A DNA stretch of 64,000 nt from Bacteroidales bacterium UBA4814 (GCA_002402465.1 DHFW01000049.1:124001-188000); one strand, 5' to 3'; shown: positions 52,700-60,751, counted from the first letter of the stretch. Numbers and translations: made by a program. The notes: a model not told the origin generated them from the sequence alone.

Positions 52700-52885
52700 A
52701 TGTCGCTACTTACCGTTTTAGTTGTACTTATTGTTGCAGGCCTCCTTTTATGGCTGGTTAACAATTACATACCTATGGATCGTAAAATAAAAACGATTCT
52801 GAATGTGGTTGTGGTTATCGTTGTAATCATTTGGCTGTTAAAGGCATTCGGCCTCTTCGATTCGCTCAGCAACATTCAATTGTAA
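52700..52885 (+). CDS. Thivi_2564-like tiny membrane protein
   Basis: The protein has 61 residues: an N-terminal helix (LTVLVVLIVAGLLLWLVNNY), a short loop (IPMDRKIKTIL), and a second helix (VVVVIVVIIWLLKAFGLF). The N-Y-I-P-M-D-x-K-I-K-x-I-L-N loop is the family mark. Function unknown. The CsbD-like gene follows 33 bases downstream. Confidence 0.85.
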   Translation: MSLLTVLVVLIVAGLLLWLVNNYIPMDRKIKTILNVVVVIVVIIWLLKAFGLFDSLSNIQL

Positions 52886-52918
52886 GCGTTTCTGCTTTGT
52901 CCTATCAAATTCAATCGT

Positions 52919-53104
52919 ATGGAACCACTAACCACAATAACCTGGGATGAGAGAAAAGAAAAGCTCAAGCAACAGTTCCCAGATATTACCGAAGAAGATT
53001 TGCACTATAATGATGGCAAGGAAGCGGTAATGATTGAGCGCCTGGCTCATAAACTGGGAAAGACAAGTGCCGAACTTCGCTACATAATTCATGCGGTAAC
53101 CTGA
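52919..53104 (+). CDS. CsbD-like small stress protein
   Basis: The protein has 61 residues. It keeps the CsbD-like pattern W-x(4)-K-x-K-L-K-Q, then DITEEDLHYNDGKEAVMIER and LAHKLGKTSAELRYII, as in CsbD-related proteins of Bacteroidota. CsbD in Bacillus belongs to the general stress regulon; the biochemical role is unknown. It probably shares promoter 2 with the preceding gene. Confidence 0.7.
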   Translation: MEPLTTITWDERKEKLKQQFPDITEEDLHYNDGKEAVMIERLAHKLGKTSAELRYIIHAVT

Positions 53105-53127
53105 GTAAAAACCAGACCCGTGATTTT

Positions 53128-53183
53128 TGTAATTCTTTAAAGAAAAGGTGTAACGCTTTCAGCTTCAAAAAGCATAACCTTTG
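53128..53183 (+). promoter_or_regulatory. Tandem TGTAA promoter 3 (53221 gene and M48 protease)
   Basis: Half-sites TGTAAT (53128) and TGTAAC (53149) are 21 bases apart. The -7 element is AACCTTTG (53176-53183), with TTTG 30 bases after the second GTAA. This places the transcription start near 53190 and supports the ATG at 53221 over one at 53188. Confidence 0.7.
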
Positions 53184-53220
53184 TATTGTGAAACCGATTT
53201 CACCCACAAAAATTTACCCT

Positions 53221-53457
53221 ATGGAAACGTTTGGAAAAAATGAAAAACAGAAAATCAAGCCTGATGATGTAAAACAAGAGTTTTTGGGATCTGCCGCTTT
53301 TGAGCCCTTGGTTTACAAGGCAGCGGCCGAAGTGCGGTATGTGGAAATGCTTGCTTTGCTTGATAAGGCGAAAACAGAAATTTCAAAGATTATTACCGGA
53401 CATCGCGTTGATTTTTTAATTAAAAAAATTAATCAGGTTGAAAACAACCAGAACTAA
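53221..53457 (+). CDS. Small charged protein, unknown
   Basis: The protein has 78 residues from METFGKNEKQKIKPDDVKQE. It is soluble, rich in Lys and Glu, with helical AAFEPLVYKAAAEVRYVEML. No domain is recognised. It precedes the M48 gene by 72 bases in the same direction and probably shares its transcript. Confidence 0.65.
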   Translation: METFGKNEKQKIKPDDVKQEFLGSAAFEPLVYKAAAEVRYVEMLALLDKAKTEISKIITGHRVDFLIKKINQVENNQN

Positions 53458-53529
53458 TTTCCTTACCCGAACATTGTTTCTGTTCAGGTTGGCAGCTATG
53501 ATGGCCTTTTCAATGAATTCAAGAACCAA

Positions 53530-54330
53530 ATGAAAAAAACATTTTTTTTGCTTGTCATCACCTTGCTGCTGGCAGGCTGTGCCCTAAACCAGGTTACTGG
53601 CCGAAAACAGCTGAACTTAGTCAGCGAATCAGAGATGCAAATGATGGCGGTTGACCAATACGGGGCCTTTTTGAGCGAACACAAGGTGTTAAGCCCGGGC
53701 AACAACCAAAATGCTGCCATGGTAACCAGGGTTGGATCGCGCATTGCCAAGGCCGTTACAGCCTATTATACCAGTCAGGGTATGGGGTCTATACTCGAAG
53801 GGTATAGCTGGCAATTCAGCACCATAGACGAAAAAGATGTGGTCAATGCCTGGTGTATGCCAGGCGGTAAAGTGGCCGTATATACCGGCATATTGCCGGT
53901 AACCCAAAATGAAACAGCGTTGGCTATTGTTATGGGCCATGAGATTGCTCATGCCATTGCCAAACATGGCAATGAACGAATGAGCCAGGCTATGGTGCAG
54001 CAATTGGGAGGTGTGGCCCTGCAGGTTGCATTGGCCCAGCAACCCCAGCAAACCCAGGATCTGTTTTTAATGTCGTATGGCATTGGAAGCACCGTGGGGG
54101 CCATGTTGCCCTGGTCGCGGCAACAGGAAACAGAAGCCGATAAATACGGGCTGATATTTGCTGCCATGGCTGGTTATGACCCGCGCGAAGCCATCCCATT
54201 CTGGGAAAGGATGTCAGCAGCAGGCGGGGAAAGCCCACCAGAGTTCCTGAGCACCCACCCTTCTGATAATACCAGAATGAGAAAACTGAGGCAGTTTATG
54301 CCCGAAGCACTGACCTATTATAAGCCCTGA
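53530..54330 (+). CDS. M48-family zinc metallopeptidase, lipoprotein
   Basis: The protein has 266 residues. Lipoprotein signal ending in LLLAGC (Cys17). The zinc site is HEIAH (His137, Glu138, His141) in AIVMGHEIAHAIAKHG, with the third ligand in QETEADKYGLIFAAMAGYDP. The layout matches LoiP/YggG-like M48C peptidases, which control outer-membrane protein quality in E. coli. Lipidation and the cluster position fit envelope maintenance. FLSTHPSDNTRM is the family's C-terminal block. Confidence 0.93.
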   Translation: MKKTFFLLVITLLLAGCALNQVTGRKQLNLVSESEMQMMAVDQYGAFLSEHKVLSPGNNQNAAMVTRVGSRIAKAVTAYYTSQGMGSILEGYSWQFSTIDEKDVVNAWCMPGGKVAVYTGILPVTQNETALAIVMGHEIAHAIAKHGNERMSQAMVQQLGGVALQVALAQQPQQTQDLFLMSYGIGSTVGAMLPWSRQQETEADKYGLIFAAMAGYDPREAIPFWERMSAAGGESPPEFLSTHPSDNTRMRKLRQFMPEALTYYKP

Positions 54331-54425
54331 TTTTTTTTATTGAAAAAGGGGGAGGGAGCGCGGTTTTTTTTTGGGTTTTGATTAAACTTGCATCTTGGGA
54401 ATTTTCCCATTTTATAAAAACCAAA

Positions 54426-54500
54426 AAGGTGTAAGGTGCAGGGCCACAGATCGGGCAATACAACAAGGTGTAGCGCATTTTCGGTTTTTTCTTAATTTAG
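54426..54500 (+). promoter_or_regulatory. Possible divergent sixth TGTAA-type promoter (CheB-CheR gene)
   Basis: GTGTAA (54429-54434) and GTGTAG (54468-54473) lie 39 bases apart. A TAATTTAG -7 element (54493-54500) sits only 27 bases from the second GTAA, rather than 30. The 21/30 geometry is not kept, so this is listed as weaker. The start codon at 54511 would be almost leaderless. Confidence 0.3.
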
Positions 54501-54510
54501 CGTATAATAA

Positions 54511-57453
54511 ATGGCAAAATTTACTAAAAACCGGCCCGAATCAACCCTCATTGCTTCCAAAAAGGTTTCTGAGAGCCTTGCATTGGAGTCAAAAACAAAA
54601 CTTTTTCCCATTGTTGCAATTGGAGCCTCGGCCGGTGGCCTGGAAGCCATTGAACAGTTTCTGGCCAATGTGCCCGAAAACAGTGGCATGGCTTATGTGG
54701 TAATACAACATTTAGATCCTACACAAAAGGGCATGCTGCCTGAGTTATTGCAGCGCATTTCTAAAATGAAGGTTTCCCAGGCAAAAGACGGTATGGTGGT
54801 TAAGCCAAACTGTGTGTATGTCATTCCCCCCAACAAGAGCATGTCGATTTTAAACGGCAACCTTTACTTGTTTGAGCCCATGGAAGCCAGAGGCTTGCGG
54901 CTACCCATCGATTTTTTCATGCGCTCCCTTGCCGATGACCTCCAAGACTTTGGTGTTGGCGTTATTCTTTCGGGCATGGGCTCCGACGGAAGCACAGGGT
55001 TAAAGGCTATAAAAGAGAAAAATGGGATCGTATTGGTTCAGGACCCGGAAACGGCCAAATTTGACAGCATGCCCAGAAATGCCATTAATTCCGTTTTGGT
55101 TGACATTGTGGCTCCGGCCAGCAAATTGCCCGAAAAGCTCCTGGAATTTCAAAAACTTCTTCCGCAGGTAAAAATTTCCACTGAAACCGAAGTGAAGGAT
55201 AAAAGTGCCCTCGAAAAGATTATCATCCTGCTGCGAACCTTTACCGGTAATGACTTCTCGTTGTATAAAAAAAGTACGCTCTACCGCCGTATCGAGAGGC
55301 GCATGGGGGTCCACAAAATCGACAGAATCTCTTCATACGTCACCTTGCTGCAAGAAAACCCAAAGGAAATAGACATTCTTTTCAGGGAACTGCTCATTGG
55401 GGTCACCAATTTCTTTCGCGACAAAAAAGTTTGGGAAAAGTTTGAAAGAATTGTTTTTCCCGAAATTTTGCTGAGGCAAAATGCCGGTGCAACGCTCAGG
55501 GCATGGGTGGCCGGTTGTTCTACTGGAGAAGAAGCTTACTCTCTGGCCATTATCTTTAAGGAAGTACTGGAGAACATTAAGCCCAGCCGCAACATTTCCC
55601 TGCAGATATTTGCCACCGACCTCGATCAGGATTCCATTGAAATTGCAAGAAGGGGCCTGTACCCAGAGAATATTTCTGCTGATGTTTCGCCCGAACGACT
55701 GAACCGGTTTTTTGTCAAAACAGATGAGGGTTACCGTATTAACAGCGAAATAAGGGAGATGGTAGTATTTGCCCAGCATAATATTATCATGCATCCGCCA
55801 TTTACTAAGATTGATATTCTTTCGTGCCGAAACCTGCTGATTTATCTGGACCCCGAATTGCAGATCAAGGTATTAAAGCTTTTCTATTATAGTTTGAAAC
55901 CCGAGGGGATAATGCTTCTGGGCAGTTCAGAATCACTGGGTGCCCGCAGCAATCTTTTTAAACCAGTTGACTCTGTGTTGAAAATTTATCAACGATCGGC
56001 CGATGCAATGGAGCCTGGTTTGTTCAATTTCCCTTCCTCCTTTTCGCGCAGCCGAGCCGAGCATATTGAAAAACAAACCGCCGCGATTCCTGCCCCGAAT
56101 ATTCATGACCTGGTCGATCAGCTGCTCTTGCAGCATTATTCGCCTCCGGGATTGCTGGTAAATGAAGATGGAGATATTATATATATCTCGGGCCGCACAG
56201 GTAAATACCTGGAGCCCGTTGCCGGAAAAGCGAACATGAATGTGTTTGCCATGTTGCACGAAGGATTGCGAAAGGAATTTCCGGTGGCTTTTAACCAGGC
56301 TATTAGAAAAAAGGGAACCGTTGTATTGCGAAACATGTACGTGGGCACCAATGGGGGTAAGCAAAAGCTGAACATTACCATACAATGGATTGACAAACCA
56401 GAGTCGTTAAAGAATATGGTATTGATAATTTTTTCTGATATAACCGAAGCTCGCGACTTAAAAATGAAAACAAGGAGTAGTAGGGAATCGCTGAACAGTT
56501 CAAGGGAAGCAGCGCTTGAGAAAGAGCTGCAGAGCACCCTTGAAAAGATGCAAAGTACGATGGAAGAAATGCAGGCCTCACAGGAGGAGCTCAAATCGGC
56601 CAACGAAGAACTGCAATCGGCCAATGAGGAGTTGCAATCAACCAACGAGGAGCTTACCAGCTCAAAAGAGGAGATGCAAAGCCTCAATGAAGAGCTTCAA
56701 ACCGTTAATGCAGAGCTGCAGGCCAAGGTAGATGACTATTCGCACCTTGATAACGACATGAAAAACCTGCTCAACAGCACCGATATTGCTACTTTGTTTC
56801 TCGACAAAGAGTTGAACATCCGCCGTTATACCAACCAGGCAACCAAGATCTTTAAATTGATAAAAAGTGATATCGGGCGTCCCATCACCGACCAGGTCTC
56901 TAATATTAATTACCCTGAAATGGCTAAGGATGCCCTGGAGGTTTTAAACTCCCTGGTATTTATCGAAAAACAGATCTCCGGAAAGGATGGGCAATGGTTT
57001 AACGTTCGGATAATGCCCTACCGGACTTTCGAAGATCGCATAGATGGCCTGGTCATCACCTTTATCAATATTTCAGAACTTAAGAGGATGGAGAAAGAAT
57101 GCAACGAAACAAAAAAGAAAGAACGTTTGTTATTAAATAGTTCTGATGATCCTGTTTTTATTTTATCAGACGAATTGAACATTATGGAACTGAACCCCGT
57201 GGCCGAGAAATTCCTTGGTATCAAACGTGAGGATGCATTAAGCCAAAACTGGATAAATTTTTGTGTCGCCGAGCCGGAAAGAAAAAAGGCAGAAGATCAA
57301 TTGCAGAAAATGCTGACAGGAATGGAGGGAGGAACTATGCAGATTCTGTTACAAAAAAACGGAGATAAAAAGGCCTTGGTTGAGTGTGAGGTAAAATTAG
57401 CAGGCAACAACCGGAAAAACACTGATGGAATATTGATTTTCATAAGAAAATAA
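54511..57453 (+). CDS. CheB-CheR-PAS hybrid signalling protein
   Basis: The protein has 980 residues. A CheB methylesterase domain (about 30-215) has IVAIGASAGGLEAIEQFLAN, IQHLDPTQKGMLPELLQR and GMGSDGSTGLKAIKEKNG, the Ser-His-Asp triad positions. A CheR methyltransferase domain (about 230-490) has LLIGVTNFFRDKKVWEKFER and RAWVAGCSTGEEAYSLAIIF. A PAS-like linker, a long coiled coil (about 650-745, ELQSANEELQSTNEELTSSK) and two more PAS domains (about 750-865 and 870-980) follow. There is no HisKA or HATPase domain at the end, although many relatives have one. No chemotaxis genes are nearby. Confidence 0.93.
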   Translation: MAKFTKNRPESTLIASKKVSESLALESKTKLFPIVAIGASAGGLEAIEQFLANVPENSGMAYVVIQHLDPTQKGMLPELLQRISKMKVSQAKDGMVVKPNCVYVIPPNKSMSILNGNLYLFEPMEARGLRLPIDFFMRSLADDLQDFGVGVILSGMGSDGSTGLKAIKEKNGIVLVQDPETAKFDSMPRNAINSVLVDIVAPASKLPEKLLEFQKLLPQVKISTETEVKDKSALEKIIILLRTFTGNDFSLYKKSTLYRRIERRMGVHKIDRISSYVTLLQENPKEIDILFRELLIGVTNFFRDKKVWEKFERIVFPEILLRQNAGATLRAWVAGCSTGEEAYSLAIIFKEVLENIKPSRNISLQIFATDLDQDSIEIARRGLYPENISADVSPERLNRFFVKTDEGYRINSEIREMVVFAQHNIIMHPPFTKIDILSCRNLLIYLDPELQIKVLKLFYYSLKPEGIMLLGSSESLGARSNLFKPVDSVLKIYQRSADAMEPGLFNFPSSFSRSRAEHIEKQTAAIPAPNIHDLVDQLLLQHYSPPGLLVNEDGDIIYISGRTGKYLEPVAGKANMNVFAMLHEGLRKEFPVAFNQAIRKKGTVVLRNMYVGTNGGKQKLNITIQWIDKPESLKNMVLIIFSDITEARDLKMKTRSSRESLNSSREAALEKELQSTLEKMQSTMEEMQASQEELKSANEELQSANEELQSTNEELTSSKEEMQSLNEELQTVNAELQAKVDDYSHLDNDMKNLLNSTDIATLFLDKELNIRRYTNQATKIFKLIKSDIGRPITDQVSNINYPEMAKDALEVLNSLVFIEKQISGKDGQWFNVRIMPYRTFEDRIDGLVITFINISELKRMEKECNETKKKERLLLNSSDDPVFILSDELNIMELNPVAEKFLGIKREDALSQNWINFCVAEPERKKAEDQLQKMLTGMEGGTMQILLQKNGDKKALVECEVKLAGNNRKNTDGILIFIRK

Positions 57454-57518
57454 AAACCATAAGTTTTCTGCTAATCACTTTAATAGAATAACAATAATGA
57501 ACCCTAAATAACATAGCC

Positions 57519-58076
57519 ATGGTAATTGAAGATAATGATTATACGAACCCCCGTACTCTGCGCAAGAAAGCAGAAGAAATTCTTCGCCTGAAAAAAGAAA
57601 AAAAGTCAAAGGAAAACCTGGAGATTGATGCAAAGAAAATACTGCATGAATTACAGGTGCACCAGATTGAGCTCGAAATGCAGAATGAAGAGTTGCTTGC
57701 GGCCATTGAAACCGCAGAAGCGGCCCTTAAAAAATATACGCTTTTGTTTGACCTTGCACCAGTGGGATTTTTCACCCTTGAGTCAGACGGTACCATTAGC
57801 GACCTGAATTTTACTGCTGCTGAAATACTCAATGAAAAAAGATTCAGCTTGCTGGGAAGCAACTTTAAACTTTTTGTTTCCGATGACTCCAAGCCGATTT
57901 TTAACCAATTCTTTGGCAAAGTTTTTAGAAGTAAAGCAAAGCAATCCTGCGAAGTGAAACTTGGTTATGACAGTAAAACCCTTTGCCTGGTTCATATGGA
58001 AGGCATCGTAACCGGCGTAGAACCAAAATGCCAGTTGTCGGTTGTAGATATTACAAGCTTCAAACACACGCCATAA
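57519..58076 (+). CDS. Single-PAS-domain protein with coiled coil
   Basis: The protein has 185 residues. An N-terminal coiled coil (ILHELQVHQIELEMQNEELL) leads to a PAS domain (about 80-180) with KYTLLFDLAPVGFFTLESDG and SVVDITSFK at its end. It has no kinase or output domain and lies 65 bases after the CheB-CheR-PAS gene, which also ends in PAS. The two may interact through coils and PAS domains. Confidence 0.82.
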   Translation: MVIEDNDYTNPRTLRKKAEEILRLKKEKKSKENLEIDAKKILHELQVHQIELEMQNEELLAAIETAEAALKKYTLLFDLAPVGFFTLESDGTISDLNFTAAEILNEKRFSLLGSNFKLFVSDDSKPIFNQFFGKVFRSKAKQSCEVKLGYDSKTLCLVHMEGIVTGVEPKCQLSVVDITSFKHTP

Positions 58077-58080
58077 ATAA

Positions 58081-58124
58081 AGGGGCTGCCTTTAAGATGT
58101 TTTATCACCCTTAAGACAGCCCCT
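58081..58124. terminator. Bidirectional terminator after the PAS gene and the second barrel
   Basis: AGGGGCTG (58081-58088) pairs with CAGCCCCT (58117-58124), with an inner CTTAAG/TTTAAG pairing. It lies between the convergent PAS and barrel genes. Confidence 0.65.
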
Positions 58125-58160
58125 GAAATTAATCCTGGGTATTCTACTTATTTTTATCTG

Positions 58161-58859
58161 TTAAAACCGGTATCCAAGAGATACACCGTAACCAGTGTTT
58201 CTATACTCCCTTTTGTTATCACCGGGGAACCTGTTATCTTCAGGATTAATTTTCAGCAATCCCAATTGGGTATTTAGTTGAAAGAATAAGCCGCCGGCCA
58301 GCTCGTATCCGGCAAAAATGTTTGCGCCTGCATCGAGGGCTTTAAAATAACTGCCTAAAATATCATCAGTGGCATCTACCACATTTACAAATTCAATATC
58401 ATTCTCGTAATTAACAGAGCCGGATTCAAATTTATCCTTGCCTTTAAAAGCGTAACCAACGTAGGGGCCAAAACCCACCATCACGTATCCATTTCCCAGC
58501 AAGCCTTTATAAACCAGGTTCAGGGGAACTTCAATATACGACAGGTTTATTGTTCTTGTTGTTTCTAATATTCCTGTAATAGGGTCACTTACGTTTTTTG
58601 CGCCCTTGGTTGAAAACAGCACGCCAGGCTGGAGATAAAAATCTGACGCAATGGGTATCTGAATATTCAATCCGGCATGATAACCAATGATCATATCATT
58701 TTCAAGTTTATCTCCGGAGAAATTCTTGCCATTAATGTTCTGTAAGTTTACGCCTCCGAGAATACCGAATGCGGTTTTTTGTGCTCCGGGTCTTTGCGCA
58801 ATGGCCATAGAAGCGGTTAGCATAAGAATCATTGCAATTGAAAAAATTTTGTTTTTCAT
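58161..58859 (-). CDS. PorT-like outer-membrane barrel, second copy
   Basis: The protein has 232 residues with a signal peptide (LMLTASMAIAQRPG). Blocks shared with the 37291 barrel are FGILGGVNLQNINGKNFSG, DFYLQPGVLFSTKGAKNVS and YIEVPLNLVYKGLLGNGYVM, then FGPYVGYAFKGKDKF and the C-terminal GVSLGYRF. Same position behind an OmpA-like gene, so the two are duplicates of one two-gene unit. It lies 55 bases after its partner and ends at the shared terminator. Confidence 0.82.
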   Translation of the reverse strand: MKNKIFSIAMILMLTASMAIAQRPGAQKTAFGILGGVNLQNINGKNFSGDKLENDMIIGYHAGLNIQIPIASDFYLQPGVLFSTKGAKNVSDPITGILETTRTINLSYIEVPLNLVYKGLLGNGYVMVGFGPYVGYAFKGKDKFESGSVNYENDIEFVNVVDATDDILGSYFKALDAGANIFAGYELAGGLFFQLNTQLGLLKINPEDNRFPGDNKREYRNTGYGVSLGYRF

Positions 58860-58914
58860 TTAATTGTTTTGTTTAAGTGAATAAATAACTGGTTTTTTGT
58901 TTAAGGAATTAATT

Positions 58915-59598
58915 TTACTGATTTGCAGCTGCAGCAGCTTCTGCTTCAGCGCGCATTTTGTCATTGGCCGTAATTACGAACTCAACCCTGCGATTTTGTG
59001 CACGACCATCTTCGGTGTCGTTCACATATTTCGGTAAAGTTTCGCCGTATCCAACAACTGTTAAACGGCCAACGGAAACGTTTTTCGTAATCAGGTAATC
59101 TGAAACGGCAGTAGCACGCCTTTCAGACAAACCCTGGTTGTAAGTTAAACTACCCTTGCTGTCGGTATGCCCCTGAATTTCAATGTCAGTATCAGGATAG
59201 CCTTCCAGCACCTTTACCAGTTTATCAAGGCTGGTTTTTGCATCATTCGACAGGCCCGACTGGTCGAATCCAAACAATACGGCACTGCTGAATTCTACTA
59301 TGATACCTTCGCCTACACGAAGCACCTTGGCATCGGGAACGGTTTTTGCAATTTCTTCAGCCTGTTTGTCCATTTGGTTGCCAATTACGGCACCAGCGGT
59401 ACCTCCAACAGCAGCACCTATGATTGCACCCATGGCGGTATTGCCAGAAGCCTTGCCAATTACAGCACCCATGGCACCGCCGGTAGCGGTTCCCACTGCA
59501 GCTCCTTTTTGTGTTTTATTCATCGACGAGCAACTTGCAAATATTACAGTTGCCATCAGCATCATTATCATTGTTAAGCTCAATCTAAACTTTTTCAT
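58915..59598 (-). CDS. Glycine-zipper OmpA-family lipoprotein, second copy
   Basis: The protein has 227 residues. Lipoprotein signal ending in VIFASC (Cys23), followed by a glycine zipper (KGAAVGTATGGAMGAVIGKA) and an OmpA domain with DIEIQGHTDSKGSLTYNQGL, SERRATAVSDYLI and DGRAQNRRVEFVI. The OmpA domain keeps Asp and Arg for peptidoglycan binding. The first-copy OmpA (37990) is the same size and order. This copy, unlike the first, has a tandem TGTAA promoter. Divergent from the AraC gene at 59902. Confidence 0.93.
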   Translation of the reverse strand: MKKFRLSLTMIMMLMATVIFASCSSMNKTQKGAAVGTATGGAMGAVIGKASGNTAMGAIIGAAVGGTAGAVIGNQMDKQAEEIAKTVPDAKVLRVGEGIIVEFSSAVLFGFDQSGLSNDAKTSLDKLVKVLEGYPDTDIEIQGHTDSKGSLTYNQGLSERRATAVSDYLITKNVSVGRLTVVGYGETLPKYVNDTEDGRAQNRRVEFVITANDKMRAEAEAAAAANQ

Positions 59599-59622
59599 AA
59601 TTTAAGGGATTTATCATTTGTA

Positions 59623-59678
59623 CAAAGGTAGCTTCCTAATGCCTGGTTAATGTTACACAACTTACCCTAAGAGTTACA
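59623..59678 (-). promoter_or_regulatory. Tandem TGTAA promoter 5 (OmpA/barrel pair, second copy)
   Basis: On the minus strand, half-sites TGTAAC (G at 59677) and TGTAAC (G at 59656) are 21 bases apart. The -7 element is TACCTTTG (59630 down to 59623), an exact TAnnTTTG, with its TTTG 30 bases from the second GTAA. It occupies the divergent region between the OmpA gene and the AraC gene. Confidence 0.75.
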
Positions 59679-59901
59679 TTATTCACGCCTTTTAAATATT
59701 TTACTTGATTTTTGCGTTTGGCTGTCATCTGGGGTTTTAAAAACCATATGCAGTAGCGTTAAATATTGACAGAATGGATTTTTCTTTGTACCTTTCTAAA
59801 GATTTTCCCCTTGTGAAACTGGCATGAGGAGACCGTTCATTCATAGGAGAATAATCTATATGTGAGTTCCATCTACAAATGAAAAAACAAATGCTGAAAA
59901 G

Positions 59902-60462
59902 ATGAAACTCTTTATTAAGTATATGGTCAGCCTTCGGTGCAAGATGGTGGTCATGGAGGAGCTTGAAAAACTTGGGATCAAATTTTTCTCGGTTGACCTT
60001 GGCGTGGTTGAGACCCAGGAAGACATTTCGCAGGAGCAGCATGATGCCCTTAAGGTAAATCTGAAAAAATCGGGACTGGAGTTGCTGGATGACCATAAAA
60101 GCATCCTGATTGAGCAAATCAAAAATGTGGTCATTGAAATGATCCACTTTTCCGACGAACTACCCAAGGTTAACTATTCTGATTACATCAGCGAAAAGGT
60201 GGGGTATAAATACACCTACCTTTCCAATCTTTTTTCGGAGGTGAAGGGTATTACACTTCAACAGTTTATTATTATGCACCGTATTGAGAAGGTAAAGGAA
60301 CTGTTGCTTTACGATGAGCTGAATCTTACCGAGATTTCATATAGATTGCAATACAGCAGCGTTGCCCACCTTTCAAACCAATTCCGGAAAATTACCGGAC
60401 TTACCCCCTCCTTCTATAAACAGCTAAAGAAAAAGCGCAGGAAAAACCTCGAGAACCTGTGA
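59902..60462 (+). CDS. AraC-family transcription regulator with HMA-like N-terminus
   Basis: The protein has 186 residues. The C-terminal AraC DNA-binding domain (about 85-180) has two HTH units: SEKVGYKYTYLSNLFSEVKG followed by NLTEISYRLQYSSVAHLSNQ and FRKITGLTPSFYKQ, the diagnostic A/S-x-x-x-G-x-x-P-S/F-x-Y end. The N-terminal 60 residues (KYMVSLRCKMVVMEELEKLG) resemble a small ferredoxin-like HMA fold in which C-x-x-C has become S-x-x-C, so metal binding may be weakened or lost. It is divergent from the second OmpA gene, with a tandem promoter between them. It is the best candidate regulator for the TGTAA promoters. A TACCTTTC element at 59789-59796 may be its own promoter. Confidence 0.85.
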   Translation: MKLFIKYMVSLRCKMVVMEELEKLGIKFFSVDLGVVETQEDISQEQHDALKVNLKKSGLELLDDHKSILIEQIKNVVIEMIHFSDELPKVNYSDYISEKVGYKYTYLSNLFSEVKGITLQQFIIMHRIEKVKELLLYDELNLTEISYRLQYSSVAHLSNQFRKITGLTPSFYKQLKKKRRKNLENL

Positions 60463-60466
60463 AATC

Positions 60467-60522
60467 TGTAATTCTTTTTCACTAAAGTGTAATGCTTTTT
60501 CAGGCTTTGCTGCCCACCTTTG
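60467..60522 (+). promoter_or_regulatory. Tandem TGTAA promoter 4 (60546 gene)
   Basis: Half-sites TGTAAT (60467) and TGTAAT (60488) are 21 bases apart, the first starting just after the AraC stop. The -7 element CACCTTTG is at 60515-60522, with TTTG 30 bases after the second GTAA. The ATG at 60546 follows 23 bases later. Confidence 0.7.
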
Positions 60523-60545
60523 GTATAATCAAAACTGGGCTAACC

Positions 60546-60713
60546 ATGAGAACTGCATTGTATATAATTACAGCCATCCTGCTAATAGTTTGGGCTGTTG
60601 GAACACTTGGATACGATGCCGGCGGCACATTCCATTTAGTGCTTGTTTTGGCACTTATTACATTATTAATTCCCTATGTTGCCGGACGAAAGTTGATTAA
60701 GAAAAACCCGTAG
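60546..60713 (+). CDS. Tiny two-helix membrane protein, lmo0937-like
   Basis: The protein has 55 residues from MRTALYIITAILLIVWAVGT. Helix 1 is ALYIITAILLIVWAVGTLGY and helix 2 LVLVLALITLLIPYVAG. It resembles the 48525 protein (W-A-V-G-x-x-G-Y/F-x-A-G-G near the middle). It is preceded by promoter 4. Upstream in-frame starts are excluded because they lie before the predicted transcription start. Confidence 0.75.
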   Translation: MRTALYIITAILLIVWAVGTLGYDAGGTFHLVLVLALITLLIPYVAGRKLIKKNP

Positions 60714-60751
60714 TACAAAGTTCAGTAATTACCTTACCAAAATAAATTGCC

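Noticed and set aside
54426..54500. CheB-CheR promoter as a full member of the TGTAA set
   Set aside because: The half-sites are 39 bases apart and the -7 box is 27, not 30, bases away. Listed only as a possible divergent case.
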